Assembly: GCF_000418325.1 (NCBI RefSeq)
Contig: NC_021658.1
Location: forward strand, 186,001 to 250,000
Direction: 5' to 3'
DNA from: Sorangium cellulosum So0157-2
Lineage (GTDB): Bacteria; Myxococcota_A; Polyangia; Polyangiales; Polyangiaceae
DNA length: 64,000 nucleotides
Shown: one piece after another, positions 8,605 to 17,744 of the stretch
Position numbering within the stretch: position 1 is the stretch's first letter
Layout of the letters: each line of letters opens with the position of its first letter
The notes under the pieces: model-generated
What the model was told of the DNA's origin: nothing
Database searches by the model: none
The model's input: the letters and a program-made list of their open reading frames with translations, nothing else
Translations under genes and position numbers: made by a program

Positions 8605-10005
8605 TCAAGGTTGCTGTTGCTTCTTCTTCTTCCACTTCTTCTTCGGCTTCGGCGGCGGCTTCATCTTCTTCGGATCCTTGGGCGCCCACGGCACGCGCGT
8701 GTCGATCGGCAGGATGTCCTCGTGCGGCAGCGCGCGCTCGCCCTCGCGCTTCACCGCGAACGACGCCGAGACCACGTTGATCCTGTGCGCCCCGACATCC
8801 GACAGATCTCCCTTCACGCGGAGCCCGATAGGGATGCAGAAGAGCCGCTTTCTCTCTTCCTCATCCATGTCGGCCGCCGCCGCCGCCCCGCCGCCCAGGC
8901 CGCGCCGGTCGCCGAGCATGTTCGGGTTCTCCACCGCTTGCTGGAGCTGCTCGAGCACCTCCTCGGCGCACACGAGCTCCGGCTTGGGCTTCTTCTTGCT
9001 GCCGGACGGATACTGCACCTTGGACTGGACCTTGACCGTCACGGTCACCGGCTGCCGGTCGGGCCCCATCTGCAGCGCGCTCCCCGCGAGCGCGCCCTTG
9101 GCCGCGTCCACGATGCGATCCCACGTGGGGCCGTCTCCGGCCGTCGCGCTCACAAGCCGGACGCCGAGGACCTGTCCGTCGGCGCCGAGCTTGACCTCGA
9201 ACGTCGCGCGCGCGTCGAGGGGCGCGGCCGAGGCGCGCACCGTGTCCGCCAGGGTGCTCGCCACCACGCCCGCGGCCGGGACGCTGATCCCCACGCTCTT
9301 GTCCTTGCCGTGCAACGTCTCGTTCAGCACCTTGCCCGCGATCGCCGGATCCAGGGGCCGGGCGCTCGGGGCGGCCGTCGGCGCCGCGCGCGGCGCGTCG
9401 GGGCCGGGGAGCAGGCCGGGCACGCTCCAGAGGGGCGTCCCGATCCCGGGCGCGAGCGCGACGCCCCCGCCCGCCGCGGGGGGCGGTCCGCCGTACTCGT
9501 CGCCGGGCGGCGCCGCCGCCGGAGGTCCCGGCGCCTCGGCCACGGGCCCCGGCGCCTCAGCCCCAGGCGCGGCGGCCTCGGCGGCGGGCGCCGCGGCCTC
9601 CGGCGCCGCGGGCTCCGGCACGGCGCCCTCCGGCGCCGCGGCCTCCGGCGCCTCCTTCGGCTCGGCGGCGGGCGCCGCGGGCGCGGCCGGTACCGGCCTC
9701 GCGCGCTCCGTCGAGGCGACCTTGGCGGCCGCGGCGCCCGGCGCCGGCGCCGGCGTCTTCTCGGCCGGAGCGGCCTTGCCGACCTCGCCGGCCTCTTCCG
9801 GCCCGCGCGCGACCGCCTCGCCTCCCGCCGCCGCACCCCGGGGAGCCGGCGGCTCGAGCTCTATATCGATGCCGTCGACGGCCGCCTGCGGCCCGGCCGG
9901 GGCCTCGGGGGCCCGCTCGGGCGTCGGCGCCGCGAGGATCGCGAGGTGCGCCGCGACCGCCATGGCCAGGGCCACGGCCTCGCGTCCCCGCAACGAGATG
10001 CTCAC
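8605..10005 (-). CDS. TonB-like energy-transducer protein
   Basis: 466 residues. The start is GTG at 10005, supported by GAGGAGG just upstream. An N-terminal membrane helix (VALAMAVAAHLAILAAP) is followed by some 200 residues of Pro/Ala/Glu-rich linker, as expected for a periplasm-spanning TonB arm. The region around residues 245-320 (FEVKLGADGQVLGVRLVSATAG, then DRIVDAAKGAL) has the strand-helix pattern of a TonB/TolA C-terminal domain. Unusually, about 130 residues follow, with two Cys and a very basic tail (KKKWKKKKQQQP). Standard TonB proteins end shortly after this domain, so this is a TonB-box-type variant or a related periplasmic envelope protein. No exbB/exbD neighbour is present. Confidence 0.55.
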   Translation of the reverse strand: MSISLRGREAVALAMAVAAHLAILAAPTPERAPEAPAGPQAAVDGIDIELEPPAPRGAAAGGEAVARGPEEAGEVGKAAPAEKTPAPAPGAAAAKVASTERARPVPAAPAAPAAEPKEAPEAAAPEGAVPEPAAPEAAAPAAEAAAPGAEAPGPVAEAPGPPAAAPPGDEYGGPPPAAGGGVALAPGIGTPLWSVPGLLPGPDAPRAAPTAAPSARPLDPAIAGKVLNETLHGKDKSVGISVPAAGVVASTLADTVRASAAPLDARATFEVKLGADGQVLGVRLVSATAGDGPTWDRIVDAAKGALAGSALQMGPDRQPVTVTVKVQSKVQYPSGSKKKPKPELVCAEEVLEQLQQAVENPNMLGDRRGLGGGAAAAADMDEEERKRLFCIPIGLRVKGDLSDVGAHRINVVSASFAVKREGERALPHEDILPIDTRVPWAPKDPKKMKPPPKPKKKWKKKKQQQP

Positions 10006-10224
10006 CGCCTCCTCGATGCAAGGCGACTACGCATCGAACGAGGCTAGCATGTCCCCCGGCCCGCGGACCGGCTTGCCCCTGCGTCCCCCGCCCGCCGCCG
10101 CGAAAAGCACGATTGCGGCGGTGGCCACGCCGGGCGGCTGCCGGAACCGGCGCCCGCCGGTGGCGACGCCGTCGGCTGGATATGTAAATCCTCTTACGAA
10201 GCCGCGCGCCCTGCCTTCAGCCCC

Positions 10225-10705
10225 TCACCGCGCCCTCTGCCCTCGACGGCCCTTCACCCCGAGGTACCGCTGCTGATCCTCCGCGCTCGCCATCATCGCG
10301 GCCGACGTCGTCTCGAGCGCGATCCGCCCGCCGACCATGACCGCGAGCCGGCGCGAGAGCGCCGCCGCCACGGCGAGCCGCTGCTCCACCACGAGCGTCC
10401 CGATCCCCTCCTGCGACAGCGATCGCAGCGCCGCGACGAGCTGCTCCACCACGAGCGGCGCCAGCCCCTCCGAGATCTCGTCCAGGATCAGGAAGCGCGG
10501 CCCGATCATCAGCGCCCGCGCGATGGCGAGCGCCTGCTGCTCCCCCCCGGAGAGCGCGTCGGCGAGGACGCGCCGACGGTCGAGGAGCCGCGGGAACAGC
10601 GCGTGGACGCGCTCGCGCGTCCAGCCCGCGCCCGGCTCGCCGCCGCGCTCCGCCATCATCTGGAGGTGCTCCTCCACCGTGAGCGACGGGATGTACCAGA
10701 CCCCG
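10225..10705 (-). pseudogene. livF fragment: branched-chain amino-acid ABC ATPase, 5' missing
   Basis: The readable part begins at about IPSLTVEEHL and carries the ABC signature LSGGEQQALAIARALM, Walker B FLILDEISEGLAP and the H-loop-like strand GTLVVEQRL. It is the C-terminal two thirds of LivF. The Walker A region is absent. Upstream it abuts a truncated livM with no intergenic DNA and no livG. Without Walker A this ATPase cannot function. The junction near 10705 is one end of a deletion that also removed the end of livM and all of livG. Confidence 0.8.
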
Positions 10706-10711
10706 AGGACG

Positions 10712-11396
10712 CCCCGACCGCCGCGACGAAGCCGGCCAGGGTGAACGCGGCCACCCGGTACGCGGCGACGTTGAAGCCGAGCGGCCGCATCCGGCGCGGG
10801 TTGTCGCGGATCCCCTGGAGCGTCAGGCCGAACGGCGTCCGGACGACGCGGCGCACGAGCCAGTACATCGCCGCGGCCGCGGCGAGGCTCACTCCATAGA
10901 ACGCGCCCGGGCTCGACAGCGAGATCGCGCCGAACGACGGCGCCCGCACGCCGTTGATGCCCGTGTGGCCGTTGGCGAGGGCGTGGTCCTGGTCGACGAA
11001 CCGATAGAGCAGCATCGCCTGGGCGAGCGTGATCATGAAGAAATAGATGCCCTGCGTCCGGCAGGCGACGAGCCCGAACACGAACGCCACCGCGCTCGCG
11101 ATCGCGAGCGCCGCGATCACGCCGGCGTACCACGGCAGCCGGTGCGTCGCGGTGAGGATCGCGACCGTGTAGCCGCTCACCCCGTAGATCGCGATCTGCG
11201 CCAGGGAGAACATCCCGGCGAACCGCGACAGGAACACAACGCTGAGCGCCACCGTCCCGAGGAACAGCGATTGCGCCCCGATCTGCACCACGAAGAAGTC
11301 GGGCAGCAGCAGCGGGCACGCCGCGAGCAGCGCGAGGATCGCGAGCGCCGCGGGGCCGCTCGGGCCGGCGGCGCTCCGGGGCTCCTCGGCCGTCAC
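10712..11396 (-). pseudogene. livM fragment: branched-chain amino-acid permease, 3' missing
   Basis: It starts at GTG 11396, overlapping the livH stop by three bases as in intact liv operons. Several hydrophobic segments are readable (LAILALLAACPLLL, FAGMFSLAQIAIYGVSGY, FVFGLVACRTQGIYFFMITLAQAMLL). Homology stops after about 228 residues at AAFTLAGFVAAVGA; an intact LivM is about 300 or more. The frame then runs into sequence antisense to and out of register with livF. The last membrane helices are lost, so the permease is not functional. Confidence 0.8.
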
Positions 11397-11925
11397 CCGG
11401 CCCTCCCGAGGAGCCCCTGGGGGCGGAAGGCGAGGACGGCGATCATCAAGAGGTACGTGACGATCACCGAGTACGTCGGGAAGTACGCGAGGCCGTATTG
11501 CTCGATCAGCCCCACGAGGAGCGCGCCCAGCGCCGCGCCGCCGATGCTCCCGAGCCCGCCGACGATCACGACGACGAGCGAGGACAGGAGGTAGCTCCCG
11601 TCGTCGCCGGGGGAGATCGAGAGGTTGGTGCCGCCGATCGCGCCCGCGAGCCCCGCCAGGAAGGCCCCGAGCGCGAAGACGACCAGGAGGACGGCGTCGA
11701 CGTCGACGCCGAGCGCGGCGACCATGTCCCGGTCGTCGATCCCCGCGCGGACGAGGCGCCCGAGCCGCGTCCGCTGGATCACGAGCCAGAGCACCACCCC
11801 GACGAGGACCGCGGCGCCCATCGTGGCGAGGCGGAGGGTCGGGTAGACGACGCCGGCGAGGCTGGTGCTGCCGTCGATCGCGGGCGGCGGGGTCACGTCG
11901 ACGGTGTGGCCGCCGTACTGCGCGA
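11393..11925 (-). pseudogene. livH fragment: branched-chain amino-acid permease, 5' missing
   Basis: The readable part begins near AQYGGHTVDVTPPP and continues through WLVIQRTRLGRLVRAGIDD, DMVAALGVDVD, a Gly/Ala-rich helix, and VVIVGGLGSIGGAALGALLVGL to the stop. This is the C-terminal 175 or so residues of LivH; roughly the first 110 residues and any start codon are missing. It is joined directly to the 3' end of livK in a different frame. The C-terminal overlap with livM is intact. Confidence 0.8.
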
Positions 11926-12741
11926 GAGCTTCATGGTCTGGTTCACCTCGGGGACGACCTGGAGCAGGCGCTTGAAGAGCGTCCCGTCCTCCTTCTTCTC
12001 GACCACGGTCAGGTACGAGTCGGCGATGGCGTTGCGGTTCTTGTCGAGCTTCACCTTGCCGCTCGGCGCCTCGAACTCGAGCTTGGCCAGGGCGTCCTTG
12101 AGCTTCTGCTGGCCGTTCGAGAGGTCGCCGCCGGCCTGCTTCAGGGCGAGCAGGGCTGCCTTCATGTTCGTGTAATACGAGTGGAGGGTGCCCGAGGGGA
12201 ACTTGTAGGCGTCGGGGAACTTGGCCCGGTACGCCTTGACGAACGCCTGCCACCCCTCGCTCGGGTTGTCGTCCGCGATCGGCACCCCGGAGATGGTCCC
12301 GACGAGGTGCTCGGCGATGGCCCCCTTCGCGTCGAGGACCATCTGGTCGACGGTGCTCGAGCCGCCGATGAGGGGCGCCTTCCCGCCGAACTGCTTGTAT
12401 TGCTTGAGGAACGTCAGCGCGTCGGCGCCGCCGAGCGCCACGTAGATGGCGTCGATGTCCTCCGGCAGCGACGAGAGCACGGAGCTATAGTCCTTGGTCC
12501 CGAGCGGCACCCACAGCTTCTTCGGCACGCGCCCGCCCACGTGGCAGAACTCGGCCATGAACCCGCCCACCAGGGTGTACGGGTACGAGTAATCCTCGGC
12601 GAGGGTCGCGACCCGCTTGTAGCCTTTCTCCTTGAAGGCGTAGCTCCCGACGCCGGTCATCCACTGCGCGCCGTCCGGCGAGAACCGATAGAAGTTCGGC
12701 GCCTGGTCGCGGAGCGTGATGTCCTGCGCCGCGGCGCTGCC
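11893..12741 (-). pseudogene. livK/livJ fragment: branched-chain amino-acid binding protein, 5' missing
   Basis: The periplasmic binding domain is readable from about GSAAAQDITLRDQAPNFYRF through DIDAIYVALGGADALTFLKQY to QVVPEVNQTMK. The signal peptide and the first lobe (about 100 residues) are absent. Upstream of 12741 the frame becomes nonsense, and the metG stop lies only about 70 bases away. The downstream end runs into the livH fragment. With the other three fragments it shows an operon in the order livK-H-M-(G)-F that has suffered at least three separate deletions. Confidence 0.8.
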
Positions 12742-12810
12742 GTTGACGTGATGCCGGGGAGTCTGACGTGTGCCGGTAATGCAATAAATGTTACAAATTG
12801 GATCGTGGCT

Positions 12811-14898
12811 TCAGAGCACCGGTGTGCCCGGCGCCGCGCCCTCGACCGTGATGGTGCGGACTCGCCCCTCGACCTCGGCGGTCAGCAGCATGCCCTCGGA
12901 CACGAGCCCTTTGCCGAAGTCGCGCGGCGGCAGGTTGCAGAGGACGACGACCCGCTTGCCGACCAGCTCTTCCGGGGCGTAGCTCGCGGCGATGCCCGAG
13001 ATGATGCGCCGGGGCGCGCCGTCGCCGGTATCGACCCGCAGGTCGAGCAATCGGTCCTTCTTCTTCACGCGCTCGGCGCTCGTGACCACGCCGATCCGGA
13101 GATCCAGCCGGGCGAAGTCGTCGAACGGCACGGGGCCCTTGCCCTCTCGCGCCGGCTGGGCGGCCGCCCCGGCGCCGCCGTTCGCCTCGGGCGCGGCCTT
13201 GGCCTCCGGCGTCGTCTTCGCCTCGGGCGCGGCCTTGGCCCCGGGCGCGGCCTTCGTCGCCTCGGCGTCCGCCGGCGGCGGGGCGAACCGGGCGAGCAGC
13301 TCGGCCTCTTTCTCCTTCTCGAGGCGCGGGAAGATCGGCGAGCCCTTGCGGAGCTTCTCGCCGGGCGCTCGGGCAGCGGGGAGCAGCGGCCACTGGTCGT
13401 TGCCCGGCTCGGGCGCGAGCGGCCGTAGCCCGAGCTGATCGCGCATCCGGCCCGCCACCACCGGCATCACGGGCGAGATCATCACGCTGATCGCGCCGAG
13501 CTGCTCGACAAGGGTCGCGACGATCGTCCCGAGGCGCCTCGGATCGGTCTTCTTGGCCACCCACGGAGCGGCCTTGTCGATGTAGAGGTTCGCCGCCGCG
13601 ATCACCGTCCAGATCGCGTCGAGCGCGCGCGTCGGCTGGTGCGCGTCGAACGCCGCCGCCGCGGCCGCCGAGGCCTGCCGGTGCGCGGCGAGGAGCTCCT
13701 CCTCGAGCGGGCCGAGCTCCCCCTTCTCGGGGACCTCGTCGGCGAACGGGAGCACCCGGTTCAGCAGGTTGCCGAGCGCGTTGCCGAGCTCCGAGCCGTA
13801 CCGGGCCAGGAGGTCCTGGATGCTGAAATCGCCGTCCTGACCGAACGAGATCGCGCGCATGAGGCAATAGCGCACCACGTCCACCCCGACGGGCGGCGCG
13901 CCGGCCGCGGCGCCCGCGCCGCCGGGGAGGGCCGCCGCCGCCGTCGCCTCGGAGAGGGCCTCCGCCACCTCGACGGGGCTGATGGTGTTGCGGAGCGTCT
14001 TCGACATCTTCTGGCCGCTGTAGGTGAGGAACCCGTGGGCGAACACCTGGCGCGGCAGCTCGGCCTCGCCGTAGCCGGCCGAGAGCAGGAATGCGGGCCA
14101 GTAGACGGCGTGGAAGCGGAGGATGTCCTTGCCCATGAGGTGCACGTCGGCCGGCCAGAAGCGCGTGTTGTCCTCGGGCTCCTTGAGCGCGGTGAGGTAG
14201 TTCGCCAGCGCGTCGAACCACACGTACATGACGTGCTTCGGGTCGCCGGGGACGGGGATGCCCCACTGGAACGTGGTGCGGGAGACCGACAGATCCTGGA
14301 GCCCCTCGCGCACGAAGCTCGTCACCTCGTTCAGGCGGCTCGCCGGCTGCACGAAGGTGGGGTTGCGCCGGTAGTAGTCGAGCAGCGCGTCTCCATACTT
14401 GGAGAGGCGGAAGAAGTAGCTCTCTTCCTTGACGTTCTCGGCGGGCCGGTGGTGCAGGGGGCAGACGTTGCCGGGCTGCTTCAGGTCCTTCTCGGTATAA
14501 TACGCCTCGCACCCGACGCAGTAGAGCCCCTCGTAGTGGCCGAGGTAGATGTCCCCGCGCGCCTGGATGCGGCGCCACAGCTCCTGCACGGCCTTCTTGT
14601 GGCGAGGCTCGCTCGTGCGGATGAAGTCGTCCGGAGCGCAGCCGAGCTTCGGCCAGGTGGCGCGGAAGGCCGCGGCGATCTCGTCGGCGTGGACGCCCGG
14701 CGCGACGCCGCGCGCCTCGGCGGCGCGCTGGATCTTGAGGCCGTGCTCGTCCGTGCCGGTGAGCATGCGGCTCTCGTGGCCGCGCACCCGGTGATAGCGG
14801 CACAGCACGTCCGCGGCGATCGTCGTGTAGGCGGTGCCGAGGTGCGGGACGTCGTTGATGTAATAGATGGGCGTCGTGACGTAGAAGCGGCTCGCCAT
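12811..14898 (-). CDS. metG: Methionyl-tRNA synthetase
   Basis: 695 residues. It charges tRNA-Met in the cytoplasm. The class I HIGH-type motif is PHLGT near the N-terminus (YINDVPHLGT) and the KMSKS motif is GQKMSKTL. A zinc knuckle (CVGC, then CPLHH) lies in the connective region. An Ala/Lys-rich linker precedes a C-terminal EMAP-II/OB-fold tRNA-binding domain (FDDFARLDLRIGVV and FGKGLVSEGMLLTAE). Length and domain order match dimeric bacterial MetRS. ATG 14898 begins MASRFYVTTPIYYIN, the usual N-terminus. The gene appears intact and is the only clear housekeeping gene here; the liv locus is broken immediately downstream. Confidence 0.97.
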   Translation of the reverse strand: MASRFYVTTPIYYINDVPHLGTAYTTIAADVLCRYHRVRGHESRMLTGTDEHGLKIQRAAEARGVAPGVHADEIAAAFRATWPKLGCAPDDFIRTSEPRHKKAVQELWRRIQARGDIYLGHYEGLYCVGCEAYYTEKDLKQPGNVCPLHHRPAENVKEESYFFRLSKYGDALLDYYRRNPTFVQPASRLNEVTSFVREGLQDLSVSRTTFQWGIPVPGDPKHVMYVWFDALANYLTALKEPEDNTRFWPADVHLMGKDILRFHAVYWPAFLLSAGYGEAELPRQVFAHGFLTYSGQKMSKTLRNTISPVEVAEALSEATAAAALPGGAGAAAGAPPVGVDVVRYCLMRAISFGQDGDFSIQDLLARYGSELGNALGNLLNRVLPFADEVPEKGELGPLEEELLAAHRQASAAAAAAFDAHQPTRALDAIWTVIAAANLYIDKAAPWVAKKTDPRRLGTIVATLVEQLGAISVMISPVMPVVAGRMRDQLGLRPLAPEPGNDQWPLLPAARAPGEKLRKGSPIFPRLEKEKEAELLARFAPPPADAEATKAAPGAKAAPEAKTTPEAKAAPEANGGAGAAAQPAREGKGPVPFDDFARLDLRIGVVTSAERVKKKDRLLDLRVDTGDGAPRRIISGIAASYAPEELVGKRVVVLCNLPPRDFGKGLVSEGMLLTAEVEGRVRTITVEGAAPGTPVL

Positions 14899-15098
14899 GG
14901 GAGCGCTCTCTTACCATGGGGCGCTCCCCCGCGGCGAGCGGCGCGCCGCGCCGCGGCGCGGACGTCTGGGGCGCGTCCGGCGGCCTACGGCGCGCCCGGG
15001 GGCGTTCGAGGAGCCAGAGGATCCCTCTTCGAGGCGCGGGAGGGCCGCTCGGCGGCCTGCGCCGTGGCGCGTCGCCCTCCCGGCTTGCAGGGCGCCTC

Positions 15099-15962
15099 TC
15101 AGATCAGCGCGTCTTCGGGGAGCGCCGCCTGGTGCAGGATGCCATCGGTGAACACCTGGCCGTCGAGCTCATAGTACAAGCGAAACTGCACCTTGCGCGC
15201 GTCCGGCCGCGGCGACACCGACCCTGGCGTCGCCGTGGATCCCTGGAAGATCTTGCCGGTGAAGATATACTGCTGGACCGGGCCGAACCCGGCATAGGCC
15301 AGCGGGAACGTCTCGGCGTGGATGAGCGCGTCGCCGCCGTCGAACACGTGGACATCGATCCACGCGTTGGCGCCCCATGCCGTGTGGCTGACCCACGCGA
15401 CGAGGTTGAGGTTCGTCTGGAGGTCCTTCCCGACGCTCGGCCCGTCGGCGGGCCTCGGGAACGCGTTGATCTTCGAGACCTGGGCGGTCTGCACGTTCGC
15501 GATGTCGGCCCGCGCCTGCGCCCCCGCCCGGTAGACGACCGGCTGCGCCGGGCTCCGCGGCGGCGGGCCGCCGACGTCGAACCAGTAGTTCTCCCCGAAG
15601 CGGCTGTCCCACGCGTCGCAGCGACGGCTGGTCTGGGAGAAATGGTGAAACCACAGCTCCACCCCCGTGGCGTCGTCGGGCACCGCGAGCTCCAGCGGCG
15701 CGGCCCGGTGCGCGACCACGGGCCCGGGCGGCCTCCCCTCGGCCCGCACCTCCTCGACGACGCTCCCCTGCACGATCTCGCCGCGGGGGTGGAAGCGGAC
15801 GTAGGCGACGATGTCGCCGATCTTGGCGCCGCGCCAGGTCGTGAAGCAGCGCGATAGGCGGCTCATGTCGTATTCGATCCTGAGCGCTCCTCGACGCTCG
15901 ATCTCGCCCTGCTGCGCGTGGATCCAGTCGGGCAAGAACTGGAGAACAGCGGCCTTCGTCAT
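15099..15962 (-). CDS. DUF6209-like protein of unknown function
   Basis: 287 residues from ATG 15962, which is preceded by AAGGAGGATCC; an earlier in-frame start at 16049 lacks such a site. There is no signal peptide. The protein is rich in beta strands and aromatic residues. Motifs include VELWFHHFSQTSRRCDAWDSRFGENYWFDV and, near the end, RLYYELDGQVFTDGILHQAALP. I recall this pattern from myxobacterial proteins annotated DUF6209 but cannot verify that. No catalytic motif is visible. It stands alone, 94 bases downstream of a kinase gene transcribed the same way. Confidence 0.55.
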   Translation of the reverse strand: MTKAAVLQFLPDWIHAQQGEIERRGALRIEYDMSRLSRCFTTWRGAKIGDIVAYVRFHPRGEIVQGSVVEEVRAEGRPPGPVVAHRAAPLELAVPDDATGVELWFHHFSQTSRRCDAWDSRFGENYWFDVGGPPPRSPAQPVVYRAGAQARADIANVQTAQVSKINAFPRPADGPSVGKDLQTNLNLVAWVSHTAWGANAWIDVHVFDGGDALIHAETFPLAYAGFGPVQQYIFTGKIFQGSTATPGSVSPRPDARKVQFRLYYELDGQVFTDGILHQAALPEDALI

Positions 15963-16056
15963 GGGATCCTCCTTGGATGGAGAGGTACAGAGGACCGGGC
16001 CGGAGACGCAAGCGCGGCGCGGTCCACCGCGCGATCCTCCCGCGTTCATCGCGCGG

Positions 16057-17466
16057 TCATCGTACTGGCGTGGGCTCCGCCGGGTCGTTGCTCGTCATGC
16101 CCGCGGTCGCGCTCGGCGTCGCGAACACGCCGTGCACCTCGTCCGCCGGCGCCCACTGACCAGCGTTCATCAGCGCGCCCCCCGTGATCTCGGGCGGCGG
16201 CCCGGGGCGCGCCTGCACCTCGTCCGCGTGGACGCACACGTTGACGTGCACGCGCGGGTCCGCGTCGGGGCGCTGCGCCAGCGCCTCGTGGAGCGTCGCG
16301 GCGGTGCCGAGCGCCGCGCGCCGCTCCCGCAGCTCCTCGGTCGCGTCGCCCGGGAGGAGGCGCACCCCGAGCACCTCGTTGCTGGTGAGCGACGCCAGGA
16401 CGAAGCCCGCGCGCGAGAGCTGCGCCTCGGCCGTGTCGAGCACCTGCCCGATATCGAGGGTCAGCGCCTCGTCGAGATCGTCGGCGCCGCCGCGCGTCCG
16501 CACCTCCAGGTAGACCGCAACCGCCGGCTGCGTCGGATCGGGGCTGCCCGTCGAGGTCGACGACGGCCCGCCGATGGCATCCCGGAGCGCCCGGATCAGC
16601 TCCTCGACCGACCCGTAGCGCCGCTCCCGCTGCTTCTCCATGCACCGCAGCACCACCGCGTCGAGCTCGGGAGGCAGCGGGACCCGCACGCTCGGGGGCA
16701 GCGGCGTCTCCTCCAGGTGCTTTCGCACCATCTCGTCCGTGTCGGTTGTGTGGAATGGTAATCTACCTACCAGCATGCGATGGAGAAGTACCCCGAGCGC
16801 ATAGATATCGACCCGCGCATCGATGGGACCGCCCAGGATCTGCTCAGGCGCCATGATCGATGGCGTCCCGGGCATACGTCCGGCGGTGGTGAGCCAGGTC
16901 GAGCCCTCCTCGGGGCCCATCAATTTCGCGATGCCGAAGTCGAGCAGCTTCACGGTGCGCGGCTGGCCCGAGCCGATGAAGATGTTGCTGGCCTTGACAT
17001 CCCGGTGGATGATCCCTGCCGCGTGCGCCGCCCCCAGCGCCGCACAGACGGGCTCCATCAGCTCCAGCACGTCGCGGAGCCCGAGCCGCTTCTCGGCCTT
17101 GATGAGCGCGTCGAGCGTCTGGCCCTCGAGGTGCTCCATCGCGTAGAAGGGCCGGTGATCGTCGAGCTCGCCGACCTCGTAGATCTCGACGATGTTCGGG
17201 TGGGAAATCCTGCGCAGGGCCTCGATCTCGCGCGCGAACCGATCGAGCACGCGGGTGGAGTGGGCCACCGCCTCGTTCAGCACCTTGACAGCGGCCCGCT
17301 TCCCCGTGTGGAGGTGCCGCGCCGAGAACACGGCGCCGCAGCCGCCCTTGGCGATGAACTCCTCGAGAACGTACTCGCCGGCCAGGGTGCCCGGCGGGAG
17401 CTCGCTGTGGGCGATAAGCCTTTCAGCATACAACAACGTCCTGGTTTCGTCATCTTCCTCGGTCAT
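16057..17466 (-). CDS. Ser/Thr protein kinase with degenerate cyclase-like C-terminal domain
   Basis: 469 residues. The kinase domain is complete: glycine loop AKGGCGAVF, VAIK-equivalent AAVKVL, catalytic loop HRDVKASN, DFG in LLDFGIAKL, and APE-equivalent MAPEQ. Residues about 320-460 (VYLEVRTRG through DPRVHVNVCVHADEV to WAPADEVHGVFAT) follow the fold pattern of class III nucleotide cyclases, but the metal-binding Asp pair and transition-state Arg/Asn are not evident, so it is probably a pseudo-cyclase or ligand-binding module. There is no transmembrane helix, so it is cytoplasmic. Such one-component kinases are abundant in myxobacteria. It is transcribed divergently from the NALSL lipoprotein and shares an AT-rich upstream region with it. 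Confidence 0.9.
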   Translation of the reverse strand: MTEEDDETRTLLYAERLIAHSELPPGTLAGEYVLEEFIAKGGCGAVFSARHLHTGKRAAVKVLNEAVAHSTRVLDRFAREIEALRRISHPNIVEIYEVGELDDHRPFYAMEHLEGQTLDALIKAEKRLGLRDVLELMEPVCAALGAAHAAGIIHRDVKASNIFIGSGQPRTVKLLDFGIAKLMGPEEGSTWLTTAGRMPGTPSIMAPEQILGGPIDARVDIYALGVLLHRMLVGRLPFHTTDTDEMVRKHLEETPLPPSVRVPLPPELDAVVLRCMEKQRERRYGSVEELIRALRDAIGGPSSTSTGSPDPTQPAVAVYLEVRTRGGADDLDEALTLDIGQVLDTAEAQLSRAGFVLASLTSNEVLGVRLLPGDATEELRERRAALGTAATLHEALAQRPDADPRVHVNVCVHADEVQARPGPPPEITGGALMNAGQWAPADEVHGVFATPSATAGMTSNDPAEPTPVR

Positions 17467-17565
17467 GTCGCCTCTTCGCGTGGGTGCGTCGATATCTTAC
17501 CACCTGCGCGTGCGTTGCGTGCTCCCAGCCGCTGACGCGGCGCTTGTTGGCGTTTTCCCGCTTTT

Positions 17566-17577
17566 GTTAACGTTAAC
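17566..17577. promoter_or_regulatory. GTTAACGTTAAC palindrome in an AT-rich divergent promoter region
   Basis: The 278 bases between the kinase start and the lipoprotein start are strikingly AT-rich for this window, especially 17560-17700. They include a perfect 12-bp palindrome at these positions and further TTAACTTT copies at 17573-17580 and 17639-17646. This fits a shared, regulated promoter region; no consensus -35/-10 pair can be assigned with confidence. Confidence 0.4.
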
Positions 17578-17744
17578 TTTCGGTTGTTCGAGGTTGTTCA
17601 GCCAAGCGATAGATTTTTGATAGAGTGATACATTTTTATTAACTTTTACGAAGTCGTATACAGGGGCGTTTCCAAATGGTAACTTAAACTTTCCCATAGC
17701 TCGACCTCGCTTCGAAAACCTTGCGATGAAAGGTGGAGACGATC

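Noticed and set aside
17497..17697. Low-GC 66-residue open frame on the minus strand
   Set aside because: It overlaps the AT-rich promoter region, has no ribosome binding site or family, and its composition simply reflects local AT content.
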